DNA of 64,000 nt from Methanooceanicella nereidis (GTDB taxonomy: Archaea; Halobacteriota; Methanocellia; Methanocellales; Methanocellaceae), in assembly GCF_021023085.1 (NCBI RefSeq), contig NZ_PGCK01000010.1, positions 62,001-126,000 of the forward strand, read 5' to 3'. Below the pieces are notes generated by a model. That model had not been told where the DNA came from, searched no databases, and was given only the letters and a program-made list of their open reading frames with translations. Every line of letters starts with the position of its first letter. The first letter of the stretch is position 1. A program made the position numbers and the translations under genes. Shown here in pieces: positions 45,269-54,147 of the stretch.

Positions 45269-45517
45269 TATCGGTCTCCATTCATCTTTATAATTTATAA
45301 TCGTTATAGATTTAACACTGCTGAGTAATTAAATTTATCCTACTTATACATATCGCTCGACAAATGACTAAAATGCATGAATGTCGACCTTAATAAATTA
45401 CATGTCTTCCAGTATTATAAAAATAAATTTCGGCATACGCTGACTTTGTTAATGAAAAATAATGATAAATAAATACACATATACTATAATGAAAATTCAT
45501 TATAAATCAATTTATCA

Positions 45518-45784
45518 TCAGTCCATTTTAACCATACCATTCCCTATGTGAAACTCGTATTTTTTATCGCCGAATGATAAGACGATCCTGTAGCCCTCGA
45601 CCAGCATCTGCGCATAAGACTTGCCGGGTTCGGGCATGCCAAGGCTGGTGTCGGGCCAGGTGATCTCTTCGCTTGATATGACCGCCAGGGTATTTTGAGG
45701 CGCGCCGAGCATTTTAGATAATTTATTTTTCGCCATCTCGATAGCTTCCTGTAGACTCTCCGGGTATTCGTCAGACATATTCAT
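45518..45784 (-). CDS. Small conserved-type protein with WPDTSLG motif
   Basis: 88 residues. The central EEITWPDTSLGMPEPGKSYAQ and the following GYRIVLSFGDKKYEFHIG match a small family seen in many bacteria and archaea, usually as part of secreted or lipoprotein contexts, function unknown. Here no signal peptide is present, so it would be cytoplasmic. Start could be Met 1 or Met 3 (45778). It stands alone between two AT-rich gaps. Confidence 0.65.
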   Translation of the reverse strand: MNMSDEYPESLQEAIEMAKNKLSKMLGAPQNTLAVISSEEITWPDTSLGMPEPGKSYAQMLVEGYRIVLSFGDKKYEFHIGNGMVKMD

Positions 45785-45986
45785 TCATATGTCGCTGGAT
45801 ATTGTTCAATGTTACTCAAAAATGGCACATAAAAAATTGAGGATTTGAAGACCATATGCAATGGCGGGAGCGGTTTTATATCCCTGCGGTCCGGCCGAAC
45901 ATACTGAAAAGGGACTTTATCGATATCGCTGGTTTCTATCTGACACCAATATGCTTTTAAACGTATTGTAATACATTTAGAGTCTG

Positions 45987-46640
45987 ATGCATATGAAGTC
46001 CAAAATAATGCTTATCACGGCACTGATGGTGCTGTGCTTTGTTACTCCCGCTCTTGGGGCTGAAGACAATATAAGTTATGTCAATCAGGTCTATGAGAAC
46101 AAGGGTATACAGATACATTTTGACAGGATAGAGGTCTCGGACAAGCCGACAGGATACTCGCCCATCAATTTCCCGTCATCTGAATACAGGTTCATTAAGC
46201 TTTATTACTCATTGTATAACCCCACGAATGAAAACGTAAAATACCTGCTCAATGTCACCATTCGTGACGATGACGGTAAGATATACTTAAGCGATGAGCA
46301 GACAACTTCCGAATCGATACCGCCCGAGCAGAAGTACTACAGGTTAAAGGAGTTCGCGGTCTCGAGGAACTCATCATATTATACATTATTATGGAATTAC
46401 TTTGACTGGGACGCGTTCATGGATAAGAGCACAGAGGTGTACACGATAAGGCCCGATGCCACCGCGACACCGACACCTACGCCAGTTGCGACCGTGACGG
46501 CTACCGCGACACCCACGCCCACGCCTTCTCCAACCCCGTCCCCTGGAACCGGATGTATGCCATTCCTCCCGCTAGGCCTGTTTATCGGCGGTGTCGGCGG
46601 AATGGTCCTGATAGGTAGAAATTACATTAAAAACAGGTGA
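45987..46640 (+). CDS. Secreted cell-surface protein with Thr/Pro stalk
   Basis: 217 residues. Signal peptide (residues about 4-25, ending PALGA), a domain of about 130 residues with beta strands resembling DUF4352-type extracellular domains, a Thr/Pro-rich stalk (residues about 155-190), and a C-terminal membrane helix with a basic end (GRNYIKNR). Such proteins sit on the outer face of the archaeal membrane with a glycosylated stalk. Two other secreted proteins of the window share this kind of design. The CinA-type gene follows; its ribosome binding site overlaps this stop. Confidence 0.75.
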   Translation: MHMKSKIMLITALMVLCFVTPALGAEDNISYVNQVYENKGIQIHFDRIEVSDKPTGYSPINFPSSEYRFIKLYYSLYNPTNENVKYLLNVTIRDDDGKIYLSDEQTTSESIPPEQKYYRLKEFAVSRNSSYYTLLWNYFDWDAFMDKSTEVYTIRPDATATPTPTPVATVTATATPTPTPSPTPSPGTGCMPFLPLGLFIGGVGGMVLIGRNYIKNR

Positions 46641-46646
46641 GACATT

Positions 46647-47321
46647 TTGGATGCCACGGTGATATGTATCGGGGATGAACTATTATCCGGCGACATATCG
46701 GACATGAACTCAGTATGGCTTGCTAAGCGGCTGACCGATAATGGAGTCGCTGTAAAAAAGATAATAGTCATACCCGATGACATAGAGACCATAGCGGATG
46801 AAATAAAAAGGGCCGCTACGGATAAGGTCATCATCACCGGAGGCATTGGCCCCACCCATGACGACATAACAAGGTACGGCGTAGCTAAAGCGGCCGGAGT
46901 TGGCCTTGTGCGGGACCCGGAAGCAGTAAAGATAGTAACTCGTGTCACATGCAAGCCCGACGCCCTGACCATGGCGGACATACCGGCAGGCTCCGGGGTA
47001 ATACCCAATCCGGTAGGGGCTGCACCGGGATTTATAGTTGAAGGGAGGATCTTTGTTTTTCCGGGCGTTCCTTCCGAGATGAAAGCCATGTTCGAACATG
47101 TGATGGACATGTTCACAGGTAAAAAGATGTTCGTTGACTGGCTGATCTCCAAAAGGCCGGAATCGGACCTTGTATCAGGCCTTAACGAGGCTGTAAAAAA
47201 ATTCCCCGATGTCCTGTTCGGCTCATATCCTTCCGGAGTCGTAAAGATCAAAATGAGATCATATGACGCCGAACAGCTAAGATCGGCAAAAAAGTGGCTT
47301 GAGGATAGAATAAGGGAATAA
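46647..47321 (+). CDS. CinA/MoaB-type molybdopterin-binding-domain protein
   Basis: 224 residues. The start TTG 46647 gives MDATVICIGDELLSGDI, the typical beginning of CinA N-terminal domains; an AGGTGA site is six bases upstream and overlaps the end of the previous gene. IITGGIGPTHDDITRYGVAKA is the nucleotide/pterin loop. The C-terminal amidohydrolase domain of bacterial CinA is missing, as is usual in archaea. In other organisms this domain cleaves ADP-ribose or binds molybdopterin; the substrate here is unknown. Confidence 0.82.
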   Translation: MDATVICIGDELLSGDISDMNSVWLAKRLTDNGVAVKKIIVIPDDIETIADEIKRAATDKVIITGGIGPTHDDITRYGVAKAAGVGLVRDPEAVKIVTRVTCKPDALTMADIPAGSGVIPNPVGAAPGFIVEGRIFVFPGVPSEMKAMFEHVMDMFTGKKMFVDWLISKRPESDLVSGLNEAVKKFPDVLFGSYPSGVVKIKMRSYDAEQLRSAKKWLEDRIRE

Positions 47322-47556
47322 TCCATATATCGGTACGTCTAAAAATCCCGTAATATATGCCGATCTTTTTTATCGCCACACATACGATGAACCCCTTTTT
47401 TTATAAACTTGTCATCGCTTAACTAATAATCATTTATATAAAATAAAATTACTAATAATTAATTTTCGCTTATAGTTCCATATAAACGTTTAAAAAAACA
47501 TAAAATGTTTTATAATTTACAAAAAATACAAAAGATTACTTTAGAGAAGATTATTT

Positions 47557-49122
47557 ATGAAACTAAGGCTAATACTATGCTCTATACTAATTTCGATTGT
47601 AATTATTGCCAATTTAGGGTTAATGCTACCTGTAGAATCATCGAACGACCGGATGCCGGGGAAAGTGGATTCTCTTTCAACACTGAAGGTCACTGTACTG
47701 GATAGTAATGGAGAACCCATCAGTTCGATGCTTGAGAATGTCAGCCTGGTTTTAATAAACAAGGAGAGCGGTGAAAGATGTTTCTACAGGTCCCCTTCTA
47801 ACACATTCTATAATTTAGTCCCGGGCGAATATGCCCTTACGGCAAATATTCTGGACATAGGCGGCCATCACTATTCAGTGCTAAAGATGGTCAACATAGG
47901 ATCACGGGAAGAGCGCATTGACATCATAGTGCCGGGCTACACTGCACATGACCCGCTTCGCATAGAATATCCGCAAAAATTTGCCGATAACCCGGGATCA
48001 ATAGAGCTGAAGGCTTTTTTTGTGGATGTAAATGCACTGCCGGAAAGGTTAATATGGGTGGAGGCAGGTCCGAAGATACACCTGGAGAGCAATTCTGCAG
48101 TGCTCCTGATGGCCGTCGACGAGAATGGGACCCCGATAAAAGGAGCAAATATCACTTCGACGGGTAACGGGCAATATCGTTCAAACTCGACGTCGAACAT
48201 TATGGCCATCTACTATGACGGGGGCCTGTCCCGGGATATTTTTAAAGCGGAGTTCAATGGCACCTACTCTAATGATGTGGAAATAAGCCTGGACACCGCA
48301 CAGAACCTTGTGATATCAGACCTTTCGGTATCCGATGATTTTCCTGTTCAGTTTGAAAATTTTGATATTACCTGCACGATCAGGAACATCGGTACGGGAG
48401 AGCTGTCGGATCTCAGGGCTTTGCCAGCTATACGGGTCTATCCGGAGTGCGAGATGAAAGATAGCATAATAAAACAGCCCGATACCATAATTGTCCATAC
48501 CAATCAGCTGAAACAATATAAAGCGACAATATATTGCAAAGAGCCCGGTGAACACTTCGCTTTCATCGGCAACAACATGATTAAGTTCAACGTATACCCT
48601 TCGGAAAACCCCGTATTGACTTTCGCTATAAGAGGTAATCGGATCGACCTGAAGGCAGGACAGTCAGAGGAGATGACGCTCAGGGATGAAAAAGGTCTGC
48701 CGGTCAGCGACGCAAATGTTTACATAGGCTCAATGCCAGTCGGTAAGACGGATGAGGGCGGTAAGATCACGTTGATGTTCAGGGATGAAAACCCCGGGCC
48801 GGGATATCTCGTAAACGCTTTCAAAAAAGGCTACAGTTCCCCTGAACCGGTAATAGTATACGTGTCAGGCGAAGGAGATAAAAGCGTTCTCGCCGACGAT
48901 TCGATCCAGATATACAGGAACACTGCTACGGTCCCTTCAGACTCCCGCCGCATCATTGACCTCGTTTTTTACTGGACATCACGGGACGTCATGGCCTGCG
49001 GCATTATAATTCATAATTTACTTTTCAGTGCGATAGAATACTGGTTCGTGACATTGATCCTGGCAGTATTCTTTATTCTTATAATCGTAGGATGGCTTAA
49101 AAATAGATCTGTCATTGATTAG
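47557..49122 (+). CDS. Large secreted membrane-anchored protein with Ig-like/CARDB-like domains
   Basis: 521 residues. Signal peptide or anchor at residues 1-26, then several beta domains: one with a carboxypeptidase-regulatory-like turn (VTVLDSNGEPISSML), a second with VDENGTPIKGANITSTGNG, a CARDB-like stretch (ISDLSVSDDFPVQFENFDITCTIRN) and another (LRDEKGLPVSDANVYIGSMP). Two hydrophobic segments at the C terminus (about 480-515) anchor it. Probably a surface or cell-envelope protein. TATA-like ATATAAAC lies at about 47480. Function unknown. Confidence 0.7.
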   Translation: MKLRLILCSILISIVIIANLGLMLPVESSNDRMPGKVDSLSTLKVTVLDSNGEPISSMLENVSLVLINKESGERCFYRSPSNTFYNLVPGEYALTANILDIGGHHYSVLKMVNIGSREERIDIIVPGYTAHDPLRIEYPQKFADNPGSIELKAFFVDVNALPERLIWVEAGPKIHLESNSAVLLMAVDENGTPIKGANITSTGNGQYRSNSTSNIMAIYYDGGLSRDIFKAEFNGTYSNDVEISLDTAQNLVISDLSVSDDFPVQFENFDITCTIRNIGTGELSDLRALPAIRVYPECEMKDSIIKQPDTIIVHTNQLKQYKATIYCKEPGEHFAFIGNNMIKFNVYPSENPVLTFAIRGNRIDLKAGQSEEMTLRDEKGLPVSDANVYIGSMPVGKTDEGGKITLMFRDENPGPGYLVNAFKKGYSSPEPVIVYVSGEGDKSVLADDSIQIYRNTATVPSDSRRIIDLVFYWTSRDVMACGIIIHNLLFSAIEYWFVTLILAVFFILIIVGWLKNRSVID

Positions 49123-49345
49123 AAGATACGATAGCCGGGTATCCTTAAACAGGCTAATGCTTAGCCCATATCTTTGATCATCCGTACCTTTTTTAACATG
49201 TTTTGTCTGATCATAAAACGAATCAATAGGCCATAAAAGCCGGGCTAATGACCATTTTTTCTCTGACAGGCCGCCCAAAAGATATATCGCTGAAAGACTA
49301 TTTTATTGTCTAATAAAAATTTCACACATTCAGGATCGTGAAAGC

Positions 49346-50302
49346 ATGGATATTAAGAAGAGCGCTATGATCGCCGTTAAGGACTGTATGGGAGTAAAGC
49401 CGCACGAAAGAGTATTGATTGTAACTGACTCCGTAAGGAAGGATATTGGTATCCCACTATATGATGCGGCGATCGAGCTTGGATGCGATGCTTTATACAT
49501 GGAAATGAAGCCTCGCTCAAGGAGCGGGGAGGAGCCTCCTAAGGCAGTAGCCGATTCGATGCTGGAGGCGGATGTCGTGATCGCGGCCACGAAAGTGTCA
49601 CTTTCGCATACCGAGGCCAGAAGGAACGCGTGCAGGAAAGGGGCGCGCATAGCTTCCATACCGATACAGGAAGCGGACGGGGAACTTGTCATGAAAATGT
49701 TCTCCACGGGCGGAATGAGAGCGGACTACGCAAAGATGGAGGAGAACATCGATCGCCTGTTAGAGAGACTAAAGGATTCGAGCATAGCTCGTATAACTAC
49801 TGCCCTGGGAACTGACGTCACCATCGAGTTCGGAGGCAGGGAATTTCATAAGGATACGGGTATAGCGCATAACACCGGCGACTTCACCAACCTTCCCGGA
49901 GGGGAGATATATCTTGCCCCGACCAACGTTAACGGAAAGGTGGTCATAGACGGCTCATTCGGGGACTATGGATTATTAAGGTCGCCTCTTGAGCTTATCA
50001 TCAAGGACCGCCATGTCGTCTCCGCAAAAGGCGACCGCGCGGACGACCTTGAGAACACATTCGAGCTTTTAGGCAAGGATGCCCGTAACATAGCCGAGCT
50101 TGGTATCGGGATGAACCCGACCGCAAAATTATGGGGCATACTTCTTGAAGATGAGAAAGTAGGAAACACCATACATATAGCTCTCGGGGACAATACGAGC
50201 TTTGGCGGGGACGTTAGCGTCCCGATGCATTATGACGGCATAGTTACAGCCCCGACGGTGATCATTGACGGAGAAAAGATAAACCTAAACGACTACCTTT
50301 AA
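49346..50302 (+). CDS. M29-like (AmpS-type) aminopeptidase
   Basis: 318 residues with features of the thermophilic aminopeptidase family COG2309: GVKPHERVLIVTDS, the TALGTDVTIEFGGREFHKDTG segment, NLPGGEIYLAP with its catalytic-site Glu, and HIALGDNTSFGGDVSVPMHYDG with metal-binding His. These are two-metal exopeptidases, but short archaeal members have not been well tested. It is directly followed by alaX with eight bases from its stop to the ribosome binding site and start, so the two are one operon. Confidence 0.78.
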   Translation: MDIKKSAMIAVKDCMGVKPHERVLIVTDSVRKDIGIPLYDAAIELGCDALYMEMKPRSRSGEEPPKAVADSMLEADVVIAATKVSLSHTEARRNACRKGARIASIPIQEADGELVMKMFSTGGMRADYAKMEENIDRLLERLKDSSIARITTALGTDVTIEFGGREFHKDTGIAHNTGDFTNLPGGEIYLAPTNVNGKVVIDGSFGDYGLLRSPLELIIKDRHVVSAKGDRADDLENTFELLGKDARNIAELGIGMNPTAKLWGILLEDEKVGNTIHIALGDNTSFGGDVSVPMHYDGIVTAPTVIIDGEKINLNDYL

Positions 50303-50315
50303 GGAGGAAATTTAC

Positions 50316-50966
50316 CTGACGCCAAAGGATCTCTACTTTGATGACCCGTACAGGAAAGAGTTCGAAACTACCGTAGTTTCGGTGAACGGGAACATGGTAG
50401 AATTAGAGGATACTTATTTTTTCCCGCGCGGAGGAGGCCAGGTCGGCGACCAGGGAACCATAAACGGCATAAAAGTTGTCGATACGGTCTACGAGGACGG
50501 CCGGATCATCCATGTAATGGAAAATGAGCCGCCCTTCAAGACAGGAGACCTGGCAGCATGCGCGATAGACTGGGATAAACGCTACAGGAGAATGCGCCTG
50601 CATTCTGCGTCACATATCGTCCATTATTTAATGGGCGAAGTCTTTGGCAACGATTGTAAAGCGGCCTCATCAGGGCTCCTGGACGAGGAAAAGGAGAGGA
50701 CTGATTTCCTTTTTGATGTATCTCTTGACAGGGAAAAATTAATGGAAGTGGAAAACAGGACGAACAGCATCATAGCACAGGACCTGGAGATCCGCTCATA
50801 CAGGGATGAAGCTGATCCGGAGACCCTTGTATGGGAGATGGGGAACTGGAAAATGTTATGCTGCGGCACTCACCCGCGCAGATCGGGGGAGATAGGGCCA
50901 ATACGTCTCGTCAGGGGTAAAAAGCCGGGAAAAGGCAGGGAAAGGATAGAGATACACCTTGCATAA
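50316..50966 (+). CDS. alaX: Alanyl-tRNA editing protein AlaX, probable CTG start
   Basis: 216 residues from CTG 50316. Zinc ligands HSASH (HxxxH) and CCGTH (CxxxH) of the AlaX/AlaRS editing domain are present, as is the FFPRGGGQVGDQG motif. It removes wrongly attached Ser or Gly from tRNA(Ala). The frame from GTG 50382 would lack the family's typical N terminus. The codons upstream give LTPKDLYFDDPYRKEFETTV, which matches the usual start, and an AGGAGG site (50302-50307) lies eight bases before CTG. No ATG, GTG or TTG occurs between the TAA at 50286 and CTG 50316. Confidence 0.82.
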   Translation: MTPKDLYFDDPYRKEFETTVVSVNGNMVELEDTYFFPRGGGQVGDQGTINGIKVVDTVYEDGRIIHVMENEPPFKTGDLAACAIDWDKRYRRMRLHSASHIVHYLMGEVFGNDCKAASSGLLDEEKERTDFLFDVSLDREKLMEVENRTNSIIAQDLEIRSYRDEADPETLVWEMGNWKMLCCGTHPRRSGEIGPIRLVRGKKPGKGRERIEIHLA

Positions 50967-51282
50967 TTTTTATGGTTTTGTGTATTAAACAAAATAATTT
51001 CTTTTTTGTACAAAATGTACATACACTTAGGTTGTATTGGTTTATATACTAATAAATTCTATCCTTATTTGCTGTAGGACGGCAGAGGTATAAGATACAA
51101 GCTATATACCCCCCAAAATCGCGAAATATTTCTACCTTTGCCATCCTGACATCAAATTTTTATAAATTATAATTTTTCATTGAAATTTACTTATAAATTA
51201 TGTTTAAAAATGTATAGAAACATATAAATAATAGTCAGTATAACAAGCACTTAAACATAAGGAGTCTGGAGGAAGAGGAAAG
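50967..51282. promoter_or_regulatory. Promoter region of the wHTH gene with palindrome
   Basis: A 316-base gap without gene. TGTACAAAATGTACA (51007-51021) is a perfect palindrome with a five-base centre; TTTATATA follows at 51040-51047. A second TATA-like CATATAAATA near 51221 better suits the start at 51283. Confidence 0.4.
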
Positions 51283-51594
51283 ATGGACATTTTAAAAACG
51301 CTTTCATATGCAGGGACGATGGACGTACTTTTTTCCATATGTAAAGGGAAATCCAAATTTACGGATATAATGTTCGAGACAGAGTTAAATCCGGGGATCC
51401 TTAACAGGTTATTAAAAACGCTCATAGTGTCAGGGATCCTCATTAAAGACCTTGACGGCTACCACCTCTCGGAGAAAGGAACAAAGGTCGTCCTGTACAC
51501 GTTACAGATACTGAACACCGAGAACGAGAATAAGAACTATGAGGCTCTGATCGATATACTGTCCGGCAGGATACAGCACCACGCGGAAGCTTGA
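51283..51594 (+). CDS. Small winged-helix DNA-binding protein
   Basis: 103 residues with the helix-turn-helix pattern FTDIMFETELNPGILNRLLKTL (recognition helix about residues 36-52) followed by a wing (LIKDLDGYHLSEKGTKV), as in HxlR/ArsR-type regulators. A strong GGAGG-type site precedes the ATG. It has no sensor domain, so it may respond to redox or bind a partner; its targets are unknown. The palindrome at 51007 could be its own operator. Confidence 0.78.
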   Translation: MDILKTLSYAGTMDVLFSICKGKSKFTDIMFETELNPGILNRLLKTLIVSGILIKDLDGYHLSEKGTKVVLYTLQILNTENENKNYEALIDILSGRIQHHAEA

Positions 51595-51601
51595 TCAACC
51601 C

Positions 51602-51859
51602 TTAAAAATCATCTTCCAGCCTTACGGTTTTAATATCAAATACAGGTGAGCCGGATGCGGGTTTATTAGAGTATAGCTCTATCCGCTTACCACATATCGG
51701 GCATACGATAGAAGCAAATATGACGCTTCCGTTTTCGTTTATCTCCATATTGTCTATTGCCGCTTCTGAGAAATACAGGATGTTTTTACACCGGTCACAT
51801 TCTTTCTTTATGGTAAAATTACATTCGTCGACGGATACGTTCTTAATATTCTTTATCAT
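51602..51859 (-). CDS. Zinc-ribbon protein, 85 residues
   Basis: Two Cys pairs, CDRC (about residues 21-24) and CPIC (about 53-56), 28 residues apart, form a likely zinc ribbon, and an acidic tail follows. The protein is probably a small nucleic-acid or protein-binding factor. It converges with the wHTH gene (gap of seven bases). Family not recognised. Confidence 0.7.
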   Translation of the reverse strand: MIKNIKNVSVDECNFTIKKECDRCKNILYFSEAAIDNMEINENGSVIFASIVCPICGKRIELYSNKPASGSPVFDIKTVRLEDDF

Positions 51860-52015
51860 CGGACATCACATATCCCGGTCCTTAAAACGAGTTACCGATA
51901 TTTGATAATGGGTATTGCTTTACCATACATATAATATTTGTAATAAAAATGAAATTACTGTTTAGAAAGATACTTTTTAATTATATATCATCAGTGATTA
52001 ATAAGAGGCATATTA

Positions 52016-52804
52016 ATGGCTCCAATAATGACCGTTACGACAGATTTCAGGGATGTTTACCCCGCCATCATGAAGGGCGTCATAATGAATATAGCCCCTG
52101 GAACGAATATCATTGATATCACTAACACCATAGAACAGGGAAATATTCTGCAGGGTGCGTTCATACTGAAGTCGGCCTCCGCGTATTTTCCGCCGGGCAC
52201 TATCCATCTGGCAGTGGTCGATCCGGGGGTGGGCAGCAAACGTAGAGCCCTGGTGATAAAAGGCGAGAGATACACGTTTGTCGGGCCGGATAACGGGCTT
52301 ATGATACCGGCAGCCAGAGAGCAGGGAGAGTTTAAGGTTTTTGAGATAACAGACCCGGAGTTCTATACGGACCATGTTAGCCCTGTGTTCCACGGAAGGG
52401 ATGTTTTCGCCCCCGCTGCGGCATTCATCGCGGCAGGTAAGGAAGTCCCGCTATCCGGTGAGATATTGGACTATATCGAAATTGACCCGGGCAAAGAAAA
52501 AGTAGCTGATAGATCGATATACGGGAAGGTAGTATATGTCGACGGGTTCGGAAACATGATCACCAATATAACGGGCGAGACTATGTCGGGCATTTATGAC
52601 TATGGAGATAAAATTAAAATAAATGGCTCGCCTTCAAAGTTCGTCAAAGCATATCATGAAGGCAGTGAAGAGACTGCGATAGCGCTGATAGGGAGCCATG
52701 GAATGTTAGAGATCGCGGTCAATCTGGGAAGCGCCTCGAAAGCGCTGAGTATTAATGCAGGCGATGAAATAAGTATAGAACCGATCAGGGGAAACACGTA
52801 TTAA
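52016..52804 (+). CDS. SAM hydroxide adenosyltransferase (DUF62)
   Basis: 262 residues. It shows VTTDFRDVYPAIMKG (N-terminal motif), VVDPGVGSKRRALVIKG and the FHGRDVFAP stretch of the Asp-Arg-His triad. Archaeal members hydrolyse S-adenosylmethionine to adenosine and methionine with water as nucleophile and are relatives of fluorinase. It may regulate SAM levels. The next gene begins 40 bases later on the same strand. Confidence 0.87.
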   Translation: MAPIMTVTTDFRDVYPAIMKGVIMNIAPGTNIIDITNTIEQGNILQGAFILKSASAYFPPGTIHLAVVDPGVGSKRRALVIKGERYTFVGPDNGLMIPAAREQGEFKVFEITDPEFYTDHVSPVFHGRDVFAPAAAFIAAGKEVPLSGEILDYIEIDPGKEKVADRSIYGKVVYVDGFGNMITNITGETMSGIYDYGDKIKINGSPSKFVKAYHEGSEETAIALIGSHGMLEIAVNLGSASKALSINAGDEISIEPIRGNTY

Positions 52805-52843
52805 TAATCGAGTAATATTATTTGAGGAATTTTTTTACAGGGT

Positions 52844-53536
52844 TTGATAGCATTGAAAAGACCATATACGGTGTTAATTTCAGAGATGACCGTCGACGGT
52901 AAGCTTACTTTAAAAAGAGGATTATCAAGCAAGATAATCATGGGCCTGATGGATGATGAAAGCCACAGATTTCTCCATCAAAAGCGTACGGAGTTCGACG
53001 CGATCATGGTAGGAAGCAACACGATAAAGATCGATAACTCCATACTCACTAACAGGCTTGTTGAGGGGAAAAGCCCTGTAAGGGTCATCCCTAACAGCGA
53101 TGCGTCAATACCACCGGGCTCGAACGTATTGAATAGTGACGCGCCCACCATAATCGTAGTTTCGGAGAACGCGGATAAAGAGAAAGTCAATGCCATCAGG
53201 TCCAGAGGCGCGGATATAATCGTTTGCGGTAAAGACAGGATAGACATAGACGGCATGATGGAACGCCTCGTCGACCGCGGCATAAGCAAATTAATGGTCG
53301 AAGGCGGCCCCACCCTCATATGGCAGCTTATCAGCAAAGCGATGATAGACCACATCATTCTGATCCAGATACCATATATCATAGGGGGAGATAGTACCCC
53401 ATCCCTGGTCGGAGGCCCGGGAGTCGACTCTATCGAAGATGTGGTCAGCGTAGAACTAACTGATTTTTATAAAGTCGGTAAACATCTTATAACCGAATAC
53501 GATCTGTATTATAATGGAAAAAACGCAAAAGATTAA
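52844..53536 (+). CDS. 2,5-diamino-6-ribosylamino-pyrimidinone 5'-phosphate reductase
   Basis: About 230 residues, the reductase domain of the RibD/RIB7 family, stand-alone as in archaea. NADPH-binding and substrate segments: RPYTVLISEMTVDGKL, DAIMVGSNTI and LMVEGGPTLIWQL. It reduces the ribosyl side chain in riboflavin and F420 precursor synthesis. TTG 52844 opens the frame, but a second TTG at 52853 gives KRPYTVL directly and may be the true start. Its 3' end overlaps the convergent receiver gene by four bases. Confidence 0.85.
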   Translation: MIALKRPYTVLISEMTVDGKLTLKRGLSSKIIMGLMDDESHRFLHQKRTEFDAIMVGSNTIKIDNSILTNRLVEGKSPVRVIPNSDASIPPGSNVLNSDAPTIIVVSENADKEKVNAIRSRGADIIVCGKDRIDIDGMMERLVDRGISKLMVEGGPTLIWQLISKAMIDHIILIQIPYIIGGDSTPSLVGGPGVDSIEDVVSVELTDFYKVGKHLITEYDLYYNGKNAKD

Positions 53537-53913
53537 ACTTTATTGGCAGTCTTATTTTTTGTATGCTTATCTACGGCACGCACAAGATCTGCTATGCTGA
53601 ACGGTTTGTTTAGCATAGCTGTGAAAAGGGTTTTGTCCAGCTCGCTTTCCAGAGTGCCGCGCCCCGACATCAATATTATCGGGATATCTTTGCCCTTTTC
53701 CATCTTCTTTATCAATCTCGCAGCTTCAGTACCGTCTATATCGGGCATTAACATATCAAGCAGGATGAGGTCCGGTGAGAATTCTTTAACCAGGTCAACT
53801 CCTTTTTCTCCCCGGAACGCGGTCTTTACTTCATACCCTTTTCCGGAGAGGGCAAGCTCAACCAGCTCGCATATGCTTTTCTCATCATCAATGATCAGGA
53901 CCTTATTTCCCAT
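53533..53913 (-). CDS. Stand-alone response-regulator receiver domain
   Basis: 126 residues, CheY-like: acidic pair at LIIDDE, phospho-acceptor Asp in LILLDMLMPD, Ser in ILMSGRG and Lys in NKPFS. No output domain and no histidine kinase gene near, so it is an orphan. It probably acts by protein contact. It overlaps the riboflavin reductase gene tail to tail. Confidence 0.88.
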   Translation of the reverse strand: MGNKVLIIDDEKSICELVELALSGKGYEVKTAFRGEKGVDLVKEFSPDLILLDMLMPDIDGTEAARLIKKMEKGKDIPIILMSGRGTLESELDKTLFTAMLNKPFSIADLVRAVDKHTKNKTANKV

Positions 53914-54147
53914 ATGGATACTCCGTTAATTTATGATAGGTTCATAATATTTACAAATCTTGTTTATTTTATTATTTTATTTATATTGCGGTCTTCATGT
54001 ATAAATCTCACGACGATAATTGACAACATCCCGATATCATAGTGCACGACCATAGTTTCAAAGCAAAATGTATTTGGTAAATCAAAAATACAGTAAAGAG
54101 CATTTAATAGAAATAAATTATCATCATATTTCAAGCCTGGTGAGTTA

